Positions 8,161 to 16,369 of a DNA stretch of 43,536 nucleotides are shown one piece after another. How positions within the stretch are numbered: position 1 is the first letter of the stretch; each line of letters starts with the position of its first letter. The notes below the pieces were generated by a model that saw only the letters and a program-made list of their open reading frames with translations, ran no database searches and had not been told where the DNA came from. Made by a program: the position numbers and the translations under genes. The stretch spans positions 1 to 43,536 of the forward strand of contig JAAVFQ010000031.1 of NCBI GenBank assembly GCA_014800685.1. Reading direction: 5' to 3'. This DNA is from Bacteroidales bacterium. GTDB lineage: Bacteria; Bacteroidota; Bacteroidia; Bacteroidales; Muribaculaceae.

Positions 8161-9533
8161 TTCACCTGATATATGCGGAAGATGCTTGAGACTTCATCAA
8201 GAGGATATACCGACTGCGAGCCGGTGGCCATATCTCTCACTGTGATAGTATCATTCTTGAGCTCCTCTTCGCCTATCATGGCCACGAGCGGCACATTCAG
8301 AGAGTCTGCATACTGGAACTGCTTCTTAAGTTTGGCGCTATCAGGATACAAGGCTGCTGACACTCCCTCTTTGCGCAAGGCCGCTACACATCTGGCAGAC
8401 TTTTCCGCCTCCTCCTTGCCGAGATTAAGGAAAAGTACGGTCATGGTGTCGAGCACTTTATCAGGGAAGAGTCCCAGGGTGTCAAGCACATCGTAGATTC
8501 TGTCAGCTCCGAATGAGATGCCCACGCCGGAAACTCCTGATAGTCCGAAGACACCGGTGAGATTGTCGTAGCGGCCACCTCCCGATATGCTTCCGATAGG
8601 AGTGTCGAGAGCCTTGACTTCTATGATGACTCCGGTGTAATAATTCAGTCCGCGGGCGAGCGATACGTCAATTTCCGTCTCAGCTGACGGAGAGAGTTCC
8701 ATGAAGCCATTATAGACGGTGCGAAGTTCCTCTACTCCCTTCTCTCCGGATTCTGTGCCTTGCAGCATATCAGCCAGAAGATTGAGCTTCTCCTCGTTGC
8801 TTCCGGAAAGGGCGAGAATAGGGCGGAGTTTGCTGACAGCTTCCTCGGAGATGCCCCTTTCTATCAGCTCAGCCTCAACTGCTTCTATTCCGATTTTGTC
8901 TATTTTGTCTATCGCCACGGTGATGTCTATCAAGCGGTCGCTTTCGCCGATAAGTTCTGCAATGCCGGAAAGGATCTTCCGGTTATTGAGCTTGATGCAG
9001 ACTCTGAGTCCGAATTTGGCAAACACATAGTCGAGCAGTGAGAGAAGTTCTATTTCATTCAGAAGTGAATCAGAACCCACCACGTCGGCATCACACTGCC
9101 AGAACTCTCTGTAGCGACCCTTCTGCGGACGGTCTGCACGCCACACGGGTTGCATCTGGAATCGCTTGAAAGGAAACTGAATGTCGTTGCGGTGTTGAAC
9201 CACGTATCTCGCGAAGGGAACTGTGAGGTCATATCTCAGGCCCTTTTCGCATAGCTGTGCTCCGAGACGATTCAGCTCACGGGCCTCAAGGTCTGTGGCG
9301 TCTACTTTTTTCATAAAGTCGCCGGAGTTGAGAATCTTGAAGAGCAACTTATCGCCCTCCTCACCATACTTACCCATTAGAGTGGAAAGATTTTCCATCG
9401 CAGGGGTTTCTATCTGGCGATAGCCGAAGAGACGAAATGCTGAGCGGATAGTGTCAAATATATAGTTGCGCTTCGCCATTTCTGCCGGTGAGAAATCGCG
9501 TGTGCCTTTGGGTATGGATGTCTTCTGAGCCAT
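8157..9533 (-). CDS. hisS: Histidyl-tRNA synthetase
   Basis: A 458-residue class II aminoacyl-tRNA synthetase charging tRNA-His. Motif 1 begins at GTRDFSP (about 10-16); motif 2 is [20 protein letters not shown] (about 124-143) with its arginine; the histidine-specific [12 protein letters not shown] and motif 3 region [17 protein letters not shown] follow; the C-terminal anticodon-binding domain ends at VYPLDEV. It is the first gene of a run continuing into the ABC importer. A -7 box (9600-9607) lies about 65 bp upstream. Confidence 0.97.
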   Translation of the reverse strand: MAQKTSIPKGTRDFSPAEMAKRNYIFDTIRSAFRLFGYRQIETPAMENLSTLMGKYGEEGDKLLFKILNSGDFMKKVDATDLEARELNRLGAQLCEKGLRYDLTVPFARYVVQHRNDIQFPFKRFQMQPVWRADRPQKGRYREFWQCDADVVGSDSLLNEIELLSLLDYVFAKFGLRVCIKLNNRKILSGIAELIGESDRLIDITVAIDKIDKIGIEAVEAELIERGISEEAVSKLRPILALSGSNEEKLNLLADMLQGTESGEKGVEELRTVYNGFMELSPSAETEIDVSLARGLNYYTGVIIEVKALDTPIGSISGGGRYDNLTGVFGLSGVSGVGISFGADRIYDVLDTLGLFPDKVLDTMTVLFLNLGKEEAEKSARCVAALRKEGVSAALYPDSAKLKKQFQYADSLNVPLVAMIGEEELKNDTITVRDMATGSQSVYPLDEVSSIFRIYQVK

Positions 9534-9599
9534 AATATGATTATTATGAATGTGTTTTCTTATGAAAGTGAGCTAAGTAAGGATTATGCTTAGCTAATG

Positions 9600-9607
9600 C
9601 AAAAGTA
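9600..9607 (-). promoter_or_regulatory. Likely -7 promoter element of hisS
   Basis: The minus strand reads TACTTTTG, matching TAnnTTTG. It would give a leader of about 60 nt, within which GCTAAG/CTTAGC can form a hairpin (9572-9595). No clear -33 box is seen. Confidence 0.4.
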
Positions 9608-9622
9608 GCAAAAATTCTTGAA

Positions 9623-10933
9623 TTAATTCCCCTCTTTCTTACCGAAATTTGGGTCAATATGCACATAGCGGCAGGCGGCAAAGGTAAATATGCAGCAGAC
9701 CATCACCCACCAGAAGAAATTTACGTATCCCTCCGGGGTGCCGAAGCCAAACAAATGCCATTCGTTAAACCTGTCATACAGCCATCCTGCCACCATTCCC
9801 GGAAGCATCATTCCAAGAGCCATGAAGGCTGTGCAGAATGCATAGTGGGAGGTCTGCGCAGGCCCCTGGGAGAAATATATGAGATAAAGCATAAAGGCCG
9901 TGAAGCCAAAGCCATAGCCGAATTGCTCTATGAAGATGGCGACGTTGACCAGCAGGAAGCTTTCGGGCTGTGTCATAGCGAGAAAACAGTAAAAGAGGCA
10001 AGGCAGTGTGAGGGCAGCCGCCATCGGCCATAGCCATTTTTTCAGGCCTCCGCGTGCTATGCACAAGCCACCGATGATGCCACCGGCGAGAAGACCGATT
10101 ACACCCACGGTGCCATTGACAAATCCTACTTGAGAGGTTGAGAGTCCGAGTCCCCCAAGACTGCGGTCGTCAATCAGAAAGGGCTGTACGAGCTTTATGC
10201 ACATTGCCTCCGGAAGACGATAGAGGAGCATAAACGCAAGTGCGGAGAGTATGTGAGGTTTGCGGAAAAAGGTGACGAAGGTGTGCGCGAAGTCATAGAG
10301 GATATTGCGTGCAGTCACTCCGGGGAGGGGCTTGTCCTTGGGGGCGCGTGGCATGAACAGAGTGTGCCAGAGAGCTATCATGACAAAGAGAACAGCAAGG
10401 ATAAGAAAGACGCTGATCCAGGCTCTTGAGATGCTTCCATATCGCCTCTCAAGCAGGCCGGCGAGCATCACGAGTCCCCCTTGACCTATGACGCTGGCGA
10501 TGCGATAGAATGTAGATCTTACTCCCACGTAGGCCGACTGAAGATGTGGCGTCAGCTCCATCATGTAGTAGCCATCGGCCGAGATATCATGCGTCGCTGA
10601 GAAGAAAGCCGTTATCCAGAAAAGGGCCAGCGTGGAGGAGAAGAAGAAAGGAGTAGGGAGAAGAAATGCGAGCGACCCGAAGCAGACTGCCATTAACCAC
10701 TGCATGCAGATGGTCCAGCCTCGTTTGGTGCCGATAAGGTCAACAAACGGCGACCAGAAGGGCTTTATCACCCAGGGAAGATAAAGCCAACCGGTGAAAT
10801 AGGCCATATCCGTCTTGGAAATACCGAGCTGTGTGTAGATAAGCACCGTCAGCACATTGACGGCGAAGTAGGGTAGCCCTTCGGCTATATAGAGTGTGGG
10901 AATCCATCCCCACGGCGACTTAATGGTTTTCAT
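9623..10933 (-). CDS. AmpG-like MFS permease
   Basis: A 436-residue transporter with about twelve membrane segments. The N-terminus WIPTLYIAEGLPYFAVNVLTV with LGISKTDMAYFTG, followed by LPWVIKPFWSPFVDLIGTKR (the A-loop between TM2 and TM3), is typical of the AmpG/SLC33 (PAT) branch of the major facilitator superfamily. AmpG imports anhydromuropeptides in Gram-negatives, but Bacteroidetes hold several paralogues of unknown substrate. The start ATG overlaps the stop of the MscS gene by four bases, so the two are coupled. Substrate assignment is inference. Confidence 0.8.
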   Translation of the reverse strand: MKTIKSPWGWIPTLYIAEGLPYFAVNVLTVLIYTQLGISKTDMAYFTGWLYLPWVIKPFWSPFVDLIGTKRGWTICMQWLMAVCFGSLAFLLPTPFFFSSTLALFWITAFFSATHDISADGYYMMELTPHLQSAYVGVRSTFYRIASVIGQGGLVMLAGLLERRYGSISRAWISVFLILAVLFVMIALWHTLFMPRAPKDKPLPGVTARNILYDFAHTFVTFFRKPHILSALAFMLLYRLPEAMCIKLVQPFLIDDRSLGGLGLSTSQVGFVNGTVGVIGLLAGGIIGGLCIARGGLKKWLWPMAAALTLPCLFYCFLAMTQPESFLLVNVAIFIEQFGYGFGFTAFMLYLIYFSQGPAQTSHYAFCTAFMALGMMLPGMVAGWLYDRFNEWHLFGFGTPEGYVNFFWWVMVCCIFTFAACRYVHIDPNFGKKEGN

Positions 10934-12129
10934 GAGCGCGTGTCGTTTTTGAGAGAGAGTAAGTCGTGGCCGGCGGGAGCCTGATAGAGCCGTAGTCCGA
11001 AGTGATGGACAGCGGCGATTATGTTGTCAAGAAAATCAGCCTGAAGCTCTTCGAAACGAACCCAGTTGACGCATTTGACAAAAAGATGTATCTCTATAGG
11101 AATGCCGCTTGAGGTATGCGGGTGCTCCTTAACGAAGAATCGTGGTTCCGGCGATAAATCCGGGAGATCAGCTATCTCTTGGCGCAGCCATTTGCGGAAG
11201 AGCGTGAGATTGACTTGAGGCTTCTGCAAATTGATATTCTTAGTCCAGGGTTCGCCCGCGAATTGATTCATCTCTTCCGGACTGAGGCGGCGGATGGAAT
11301 TGACATCGACATTGAAAGTGCGTCTGATTTGTCTTACTCCCTTCTCGAGCATGGCTTCGTGATTGGTGAATCCATCGGAAATCAGGGCGTGAGGGGGAAC
11401 AGAAGAGACGCTCTGATCCCAATTCCGTATCTTTATTGCAGTGAGCGTAAGGTCTTCTACGCGCCCCTCGGCTCCATATTTGGGCACCGATACCCAGTCG
11501 TTCACTTTGAGCATTTTATTGATAGTGAGCCGGATGCCTGCTGTCATGCCAAGTATGGAATCCTTGAAGACCAGCATGAGCACGGCGGCCATGGCTCCGA
11601 GTCCGGAGATTACGTAGGCGAGATCCCGGTTGAGAAGAATACTGATGGAGAGAAGCGCCGCTATGCTCCATACTATCGTAGTCACGAGATTTCGAAGCAC
11701 GAGCGAGCCTCCTCTGTTGGTCTCTGTATGACTCAGATAGTCGCACGCCCCTTTTGCCACAGAGGTGATTACCCATGAAATTCCCGCGATATTAATGATG
11801 GAACAGCCCTTGTCGGTATAGACAGAAACCGAGGGATAGTATCGGAAAACCGGTGGGAGAAAATTGGCGCAGAGGATGGTGACGGTAACTATGCAGATGA
11901 CGTGAATGGTGGAGGGAGGAAGGAGATAGTCATCGAGCAGTGTCTTTGAGCCGGATATTTTCTTATTGACCAGCCTGGATACCGGTCCGGACATAATCCA
12001 ATATATTATAATAGCTGCAAAAATTATGGTGGCAGCTGAGAGCAACGTGGCCGTGAGGGGAAGATGGCTTTGGTCTACACCCCAATCGGTCATAAGTTTC
12101 CGGAAAAATATCAGTAGTTTAAATGACAC
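10930..12129 (-). CDS. Mechanosensitive ion channel, MscS family (YbdG-like)
   Basis: A 399-residue inner-membrane protein. Several N-terminal transmembrane helices are followed by the MscS pore helix and beta domain (VLMLVFKDSILGMTAGIRLTI, then NDWVSVPKYGAEGRVEDLTL) and a C-terminal extension ending with LRLYQAPAGHDLLSLKND. Layout and length match the YbdG/MscM subgroup rather than the small MscS. It releases solutes on hypo-osmotic shock. A Met at residue 13 is an alternative start. It precedes and overlaps the AmpG-like gene. Confidence 0.85.
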   Translation of the reverse strand: MSFKLLIFFRKLMTDWGVDQSHLPLTATLLSAATIIFAAIIIYWIMSGPVSRLVNKKISGSKTLLDDYLLPPSTIHVICIVTVTILCANFLPPVFRYYPSVSVYTDKGCSIINIAGISWVITSVAKGACDYLSHTETNRGGSLVLRNLVTTIVWSIAALLSISILLNRDLAYVISGLGAMAAVLMLVFKDSILGMTAGIRLTINKMLKVNDWVSVPKYGAEGRVEDLTLTAIKIRNWDQSVSSVPPHALISDGFTNHEAMLEKGVRQIRRTFNVDVNSIRRLSPEEMNQFAGEPWTKNINLQKPQVNLTLFRKWLRQEIADLPDLSPEPRFFVKEHPHTSSGIPIEIHLFVKCVNWVRFEELQADFLDNIIAAVHHFGLRLYQAPAGHDLLSLKNDTRS

Positions 12130-12260
12130 CGTTTATCAGGAACAAAAGTTATGGATGTTAAGCGTATAAATTCGTAGTAATCGGGCAAGAGAGTGTTTAA
12201 ATTCAAAGATGCTTTAAGCCAAATAGCAGAATCAGAGCTTCAGGAACTCTCCCCACTGCC

Positions 12261-12310
12261 CCGGTAGCAGAAGAAGTCCACTCGTGACTACTACTACCGG
12301 AGGCCGGTAG
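12261..12310 (-). other. Competing CCGGTAG hairpins upstream of the MscS gene
   Basis: Three complementary 7-mers occur in 50 bp: CCGGTAG (12261-12267), CTACCGG (12294-12300) and CCGGTAG (12304-12310). The middle one can pair with either neighbour, the right-hand pairing being a tight stem with a three-base loop. The element lies in the 285-bp gap between the acyl-CoA dehydrogenase end and the MscS start. Role unknown. Confidence 0.3.
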
Positions 12311-12342
12311 CTTTGCCATCTTCTTTTATGACAAACCGAGAA

Positions 12343-12375
12343 GGGTGCGCCAAAATTTTGCATTTTGACACACCC
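12343..12375 (-). terminator. GGGTGTGTC-type hairpin after acyl-CoA dehydrogenase
   Basis: Arms GGGTGCGCCAAAAT (12343-12356) and ATTTTGACACACCC (12362-12375), nearly perfect, lie 41 bp past the stop of the acyl-CoA dehydrogenase gene. The same hairpin recurs at 41029-41065 and 43228-43266. The T tract on the minus strand is weak, so termination is inferred from position. Confidence 0.5.
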
Positions 12376-12415
12376 TCTTTTCACTTTTATAGTTTTTTAT
12401 CTGTAAGCCTCGTGA

Positions 12416-14143
12416 TTACTCAGCGGCGGGAGCCTCCTCTTCTTTGTAGAGGTAGTCTGAGATTTGGTCGGGGCGGAAATTAGCGATAAAGTCAGCGTGC
12501 TTGGCCACTTCAGCCTGTCCGAGTTTTACGAAGACGCGCAGAGAGCTGCGGAAACTTTCATCGCGCTGAGTGTCTTCAAGCAGCAGATAGCCCATGATGA
12601 TATATCCGGCCATCTCTACAAGACGGCGAGCCATGAAGTCCTTGAAGTTGTTGTCATTAACACCGAGCACAGCCTGCACGGCAGCGTCATACTGCTGAGT
12701 CATTGCGATGAGAGTGTTCTTGACATTCTGATCTGCCGCGCACACCTCGTGGCTCTCATACTCCTTGATCTGATTGAGATAAGTGCCGGTGGTGACGTGG
12801 CGGATGGCAGCTACCACCTGAAGCTGAGTGGTGCCCTCATAGATGGAAGTGATACGGGCATCACGATAGAGACGCTCACATGTGTAGTCTTTCATGAAGC
12901 CTGAGCCACCATGTATCTGAATACAGTCGTAGGTGTTCTGATTGCAGAATTCAGAGGTGAGACCTTTGGCAAGAGGAGTGAAGGCATCAGCGAGGCGGCT
13001 GTAGGCCTTGGCCTCTTTTTTCTCTTCGGGAGTAAGAGCACGCTCCTTTGCAATGTCATCATAGATCTTGTAGATGTCCACGAAGCGTGAGCAAGCATAG
13101 AGAAGTGTGCGTGAGGCATCGAGCTTAGCCTTCATTACTGAAAGAATCTCAGCCACCGCGGGGAACTCGATGATAGGCTTGCCGAACTGGCAGCGCTCCT
13201 TTGCATACTGAAGTGCTTCGCGGTATGCTGCCTCCGAAAGACCTACAGACTGCGCGGCAATGCCGAGGCGAGCGCCATTCATCAGAGCCATCACATACTT
13301 GATAAGACCCAGACGACGAGAGCCTACAAGCTCGCAGGGAGCATCTTTATATACCAATTCGCAGGTCGGACTCCCCTTGATGCCCATCTTGTTTTCAATG
13401 CGGCGCACGTTGACGCCTCCATTTCTTTTGTCATAGATGAACATGGAGAGGCCGCGGCCATCTTTGCTACCCTCTTCAGAGCGTGCGAGCACAAGGTGAA
13501 TGTCGCTGTCGCCATTGGTGATGAAGCGCTTCACGCCATTGAGCACCCATGAGCCATCCTCTTTCTGAGAAGCCTTGAGCATGACAGACTGGAGGTCAGA
13601 ACCGGCATCCGGCTCGGTAAGGTCCATTGACATAGTCTCGCCCTGGCACACGCGGGGTATATATTTCTCCAGCTGCTCTTCATTAGCAAACTCATAGATG
13701 GTCTCAGCGCAATCCTGAAGACCCCAGAGGTTTTCAAATCCGGCATCGGCACGGCTCACTATGTCGGCAGCCATGATGTAGGGCGTGATAGGGAAGTTGA
13801 GTCCGCCGAAGCGACGAGGCATGGACATTCCCATGAGGCCGGCCTTGCGGCAAGCGTCAAGATTCTTCTTGGTGCCGTCGGCATAGATGACACGGCCGTT
13901 TTCTACGTGGGGACCCTGATGGTCCACGTCCTCAGCGTTTTCAGCGATGATGTCACCGCAGATCTCGCCTACCACTTCGAGCACTTTGTCATAAGAATCC
14001 ATCGCATCCTCGAAGTTCTGAGGAGCGTAATCGTATTTGTCGGCATCTGCAAAGTTGCGTTCTTTGAGCTCGACGATTTTCTTCATTAAGGGGTGCTCAA
14101 GATGCACTTTGAGAGAGGGGTTATCTGTATAGAAATTAGCCAT
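12416..14143 (-). CDS. Acyl-CoA dehydrogenase (long form)
   Basis: A 575-residue FAD enzyme that oxidises an acyl-CoA to the 2-enoyl-CoA (or, in anaerobes, may run in reverse), passing electrons to ETF. N-terminal, middle (MSMDLTEPDAGSDLQSV flavin contact) and C-terminal domains are recognisable; DARITSIYEGTTQLQ carries the catalytic Glu. It is about 190 residues longer than the 380-residue classical enzymes, with an extra helical C-terminal domain as in the VLCAD-like branch. The ATG overlaps the etfA stop by one base (TAATG), making etfB-etfA-acd a coupled unit. The acyl substrate is unknown. Confidence 0.92.
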   Translation of the reverse strand: MANFYTDNPSLKVHLEHPLMKKIVELKERNFADADKYDYAPQNFEDAMDSYDKVLEVVGEICGDIIAENAEDVDHQGPHVENGRVIYADGTKKNLDACRKAGLMGMSMPRRFGGLNFPITPYIMAADIVSRADAGFENLWGLQDCAETIYEFANEEQLEKYIPRVCQGETMSMDLTEPDAGSDLQSVMLKASQKEDGSWVLNGVKRFITNGDSDIHLVLARSEEGSKDGRGLSMFIYDKRNGGVNVRRIENKMGIKGSPTCELVYKDAPCELVGSRRLGLIKYVMALMNGARLGIAAQSVGLSEAAYREALQYAKERCQFGKPIIEFPAVAEILSVMKAKLDASRTLLYACSRFVDIYKIYDDIAKERALTPEEKKEAKAYSRLADAFTPLAKGLTSEFCNQNTYDCIQIHGGSGFMKDYTCERLYRDARITSIYEGTTQLQVVAAIRHVTTGTYLNQIKEYESHEVCAADQNVKNTLIAMTQQYDAAVQAVLGVNDNNFKDFMARRLVEMAGYIIMGYLLLEDTQRDESFRSSLRVFVKLGQAEVAKHADFIANFRPDQISDYLYKEEEAPAAE

Positions 14144-15171
14144 TACTTGGAGTTCTTTTTGTAATACTTGATCAGTTTGGGCACCACATCCTCCATTTTG
14201 CCGGTGATTACGTAGTCGGCAATGGTATTGATAGGCGCGTTGGGATCATTATTGATGGAGATGATAATCGAAGAGTCCTGCATTCCGGCGATGTGCTGTA
14301 TCTGGCCGGAAATGCCGCAGGCTATGTAGAGTTTGGGGCGCACTGTTACTCCAGTCTGACCGATCTGACGGTCATGATCCACCCATCCGGCATCCACAGC
14401 GGCGCGCGAAGCTCCCACTTCAGCGCCGAGGGTGTCGGCGAGCTGCTGGAGAAGGTCGAAGTTCTCTTTGCTGCCTACGCCGTAGCCACCGGCTACGATG
14501 ATGGGAGAGCCCTTGAGATTTACTTTGGATTTCTCTACGTGGCGATCTATAATCTCCACTACAAAGTCGGTGGGAGAAGTGTATTTGTTGACGTCAAGGT
14601 CAATCACCTCGCCGGTATAGTTGCTGTCTCGAGCCTCTTTTTTCATGACGCCTTCACGGACCGTAGCCATCTGGGGGCGACATTCGGGATTGACGATAGT
14701 AGCCACGATGTTACCTCCGAAGGCGGGACGGATCTGATAGAGCAGATTTTCGTAGCTTTCACCGGTTTTGGGATCGGTGTGGGGGCCAATTTCGAGAGCC
14801 GTGCAGTCAGCGGTAAGTCCGCTGTGGAGGCAAGAGCTTACGCGAGGACCGAGGTCACGGCCTATGGAAGTAGCTCCCATGAACGCTATCTGGGGCTTGA
14901 TTTCGCGGAAAAGATTGATAAGGATGGAGGAGTGGGGAAGAGAGGTATAAGGATAAAGACGGGCGTCTTCCACCTTGTATATTCTGTCTACTCCGTAGGG
15001 GAGTATCTGCTTTTCGATGTCTTTGAGCTTGTCGCCGATCACCACGGCTTCAAGTTTCACTCCGAGTTGGTCTGCGAGCTGGCGTCCTTTTGTGAGGAGC
15101 TCGAGGCTGACGTCAGCGATTTTGCCATCCTCATATTCGCAGTATACGATAAGATTATTAGTGTCTGCCAT
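14143..15171 (-). CDS. etfA: Electron transfer flavoprotein alpha subunit
   Basis: A 342-residue ETF alpha subunit. The C-terminal FAD domain shows the family signature: GASRAAVDAGWVDHDRQIGQ, then TVRPKLYIACGISGQIQH and SIIISINNDPNAPINTIADY. The N-terminal alpha/beta domain pairs with EtfB. It shuttles electrons between acyl-CoA dehydrogenase and another carrier. It lies 14 bp after etfB and overlaps the dehydrogenase start by one base. Confidence 0.95.
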   Translation of the reverse strand: MADTNNLIVYCEYEDGKIADVSLELLTKGRQLADQLGVKLEAVVIGDKLKDIEKQILPYGVDRIYKVEDARLYPYTSLPHSSILINLFREIKPQIAFMGATSIGRDLGPRVSSCLHSGLTADCTALEIGPHTDPKTGESYENLLYQIRPAFGGNIVATIVNPECRPQMATVREGVMKKEARDSNYTGEVIDLDVNKYTSPTDFVVEIIDRHVEKSKVNLKGSPIIVAGGYGVGSKENFDLLQQLADTLGAEVGASRAAVDAGWVDHDRQIGQTGVTVRPKLYIACGISGQIQHIAGMQDSSIIISINNDPNAPINTIADYVITGKMEDVVPKLIKYYKKNSK

Positions 15172-15185
15172 TTTCGTAGTTTAGC

Positions 15186-16055
15186 TTAGCCAATGGTGTG
15201 GTTAACGATTAATTCTTTGATAAGGTCTTCGAGCTCTGCATCGTTGTTGCCGACATTGCGGGCTTCCTTAGCAGTGAAGACTACGTTTTCTATGCCTTTC
15301 ACCTTAGTGGGAGAACCGGCGAGACCGCACTGCGAGAGGTCGGCGTCTACGGTCTGAGCATTCCACTCCATGATAGAGAGATACGGTCTTTTGGCGATAA
15401 ACTCTTTCTTAGCCTCATCAGCGGCTACTTCAGAGGGGAGAGCGGCATATTTATATTTCTGGATATTCTTGGCGTTGCGGGGACGGCAGGGCTCAGCAGA
15501 GCCATTGACGGTGATGACGCAAGGCATAGGGCATTTTACTGTCTCCACGCCTGACTCGATTCTACGCTTCACGGTGACTTTGCCATCTTTGGTGCTGAGG
15601 ATGTCTTCAGCATAAGTGACCTGCGGGAGGCCGAGCTTTTCAGCAATCTGAGGGCCAACCTGAGCGGTGTCGCCGTCGATGGCCTGACGTCCGCCGATGA
15701 TGAGGTCTACATTGCCGAGTTTGCGGATCGCAGCGGAGAGGGCGTATGAGGTGGCCAGAGTGTCGGCACCTGCGAAAGCTCTGTCGGAGAGCACGATGCC
15801 ATCATCGGCTCCGCGGAAGAGTCCTTCGCGGACTATTTCGGCGGCGCGGGGAGGCCCCATGGTGAGAAGCGTAACTCGGGTGCCGGGATTTTCTTCTTTG
15901 ATTTTCAGCGCCTGCTCAAGGGCGTTGAGGTCTTCGGGGTTGAAGATTGCGGGGAGCACGGCGCGATTGATGGTGCCGTCAGCCTTCATCGCATCTTTAC
16001 CGACATTTCTGGTGTCCGGCACTTGTTTGGCCAGAACCACAATATTCAGACTCAT
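15186..16055 (-). CDS. etfB: Electron transfer flavoprotein beta subunit
   Basis: A 289-residue ETF beta subunit beginning MSLNIVVLAKQVPDT. The nucleotide loop GRQAIDGDTAQVGP (residues 122-135) resembles the loop of ETFs from anaerobes that bind a second FAD and bifurcate electrons; the mammalian AMP-binding loop reads AIDDDCNQTG. Bifurcation is therefore plausible but not shown. It is the first gene of etfB-etfA-acd, with a strong promoter at 16166-16196. Confidence 0.95.
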   Translation of the reverse strand: MSLNIVVLAKQVPDTRNVGKDAMKADGTINRAVLPAIFNPEDLNALEQALKIKEENPGTRVTLLTMGPPRAAEIVREGLFRGADDGIVLSDRAFAGADTLATSYALSAAIRKLGNVDLIIGGRQAIDGDTAQVGPQIAEKLGLPQVTYAEDILSTKDGKVTVKRRIESGVETVKCPMPCVITVNGSAEPCRPRNAKNIQKYKYAALPSEVAADEAKKEFIAKRPYLSIMEWNAQTVDADLSQCGLAGSPTKVKGIENVVFTAKEARNVGNNDAELEDLIKELIVNHTIG

Positions 16056-16165
16056 AGCGTAAAAGTAATAAGTTTCTAAATTTTAAGGGTGTAAAGGTCT
16101 GATTACTAACAGTATGTCTCGGCGTTTGGGAAAATGTATCCTCGCCGTGCAGACCATATACATCG

Positions 16166-16196
16166 CAAAGGTAATAAAAAAATCCGACTCTGCAAA
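16166..16196 (-). promoter_or_regulatory. Bacteroidetes-type promoter of etfB-etfA-acd
   Basis: On the minus strand TTTG (16193-16196), a 19-nt spacer and TACCTTTG (16166-16173) match the -33/-7 consensus TTTG-N19-TAnnTTTG exactly. The leader would be about 105 nt. Confidence 0.75.
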
Positions 16197-16326
16197 ATTT
16201 ATCGCAGTTTTATAGGGTAAGTAGGTTCAGGAATAGAACATAAAGGGGTGTCTGGATGTTAAAAGTCTATAATGAGGTTATCGGAGATTGCTTCTATCCT
16301 GATCGATAAGAAGTATATTGCTTTTT

Positions 16327-16365
16327 TGATTCCTTATTTTAATATTGATTCCTTATTTTTAATAT
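16327..16365 (+). repeat. Tandem 19/20-bp duplication just before nhaA
   Basis: Two direct copies of TGATTCCTTATTTTAATAT (16327-16345 and 16346-16365, the second with one extra T) end four bases before the nhaA ATG, covering the ribosome-binding region. The rest of 16056-16326 holds the etfB promoter and nothing else I can assign. Confidence 0.7.
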
Positions 16366-16369
16366 TACT

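Noticed and set aside
9568..9600. CTAAGTAAGG near the hisS promoter as another copy of the repeat end
   Set aside because: Only the TAAGTAAG core matches; the conserved AAAAATTAA block is absent, and the bases are explained by a local GCTAAG/CTTAGC inverted repeat.
14293..15189. A 298-codon open frame on the plus strand opposite etfA
   Set aside because: It lies antisense to a clear etfA and shows no recognisable family; the long frame comes from the codon bias of the real gene.
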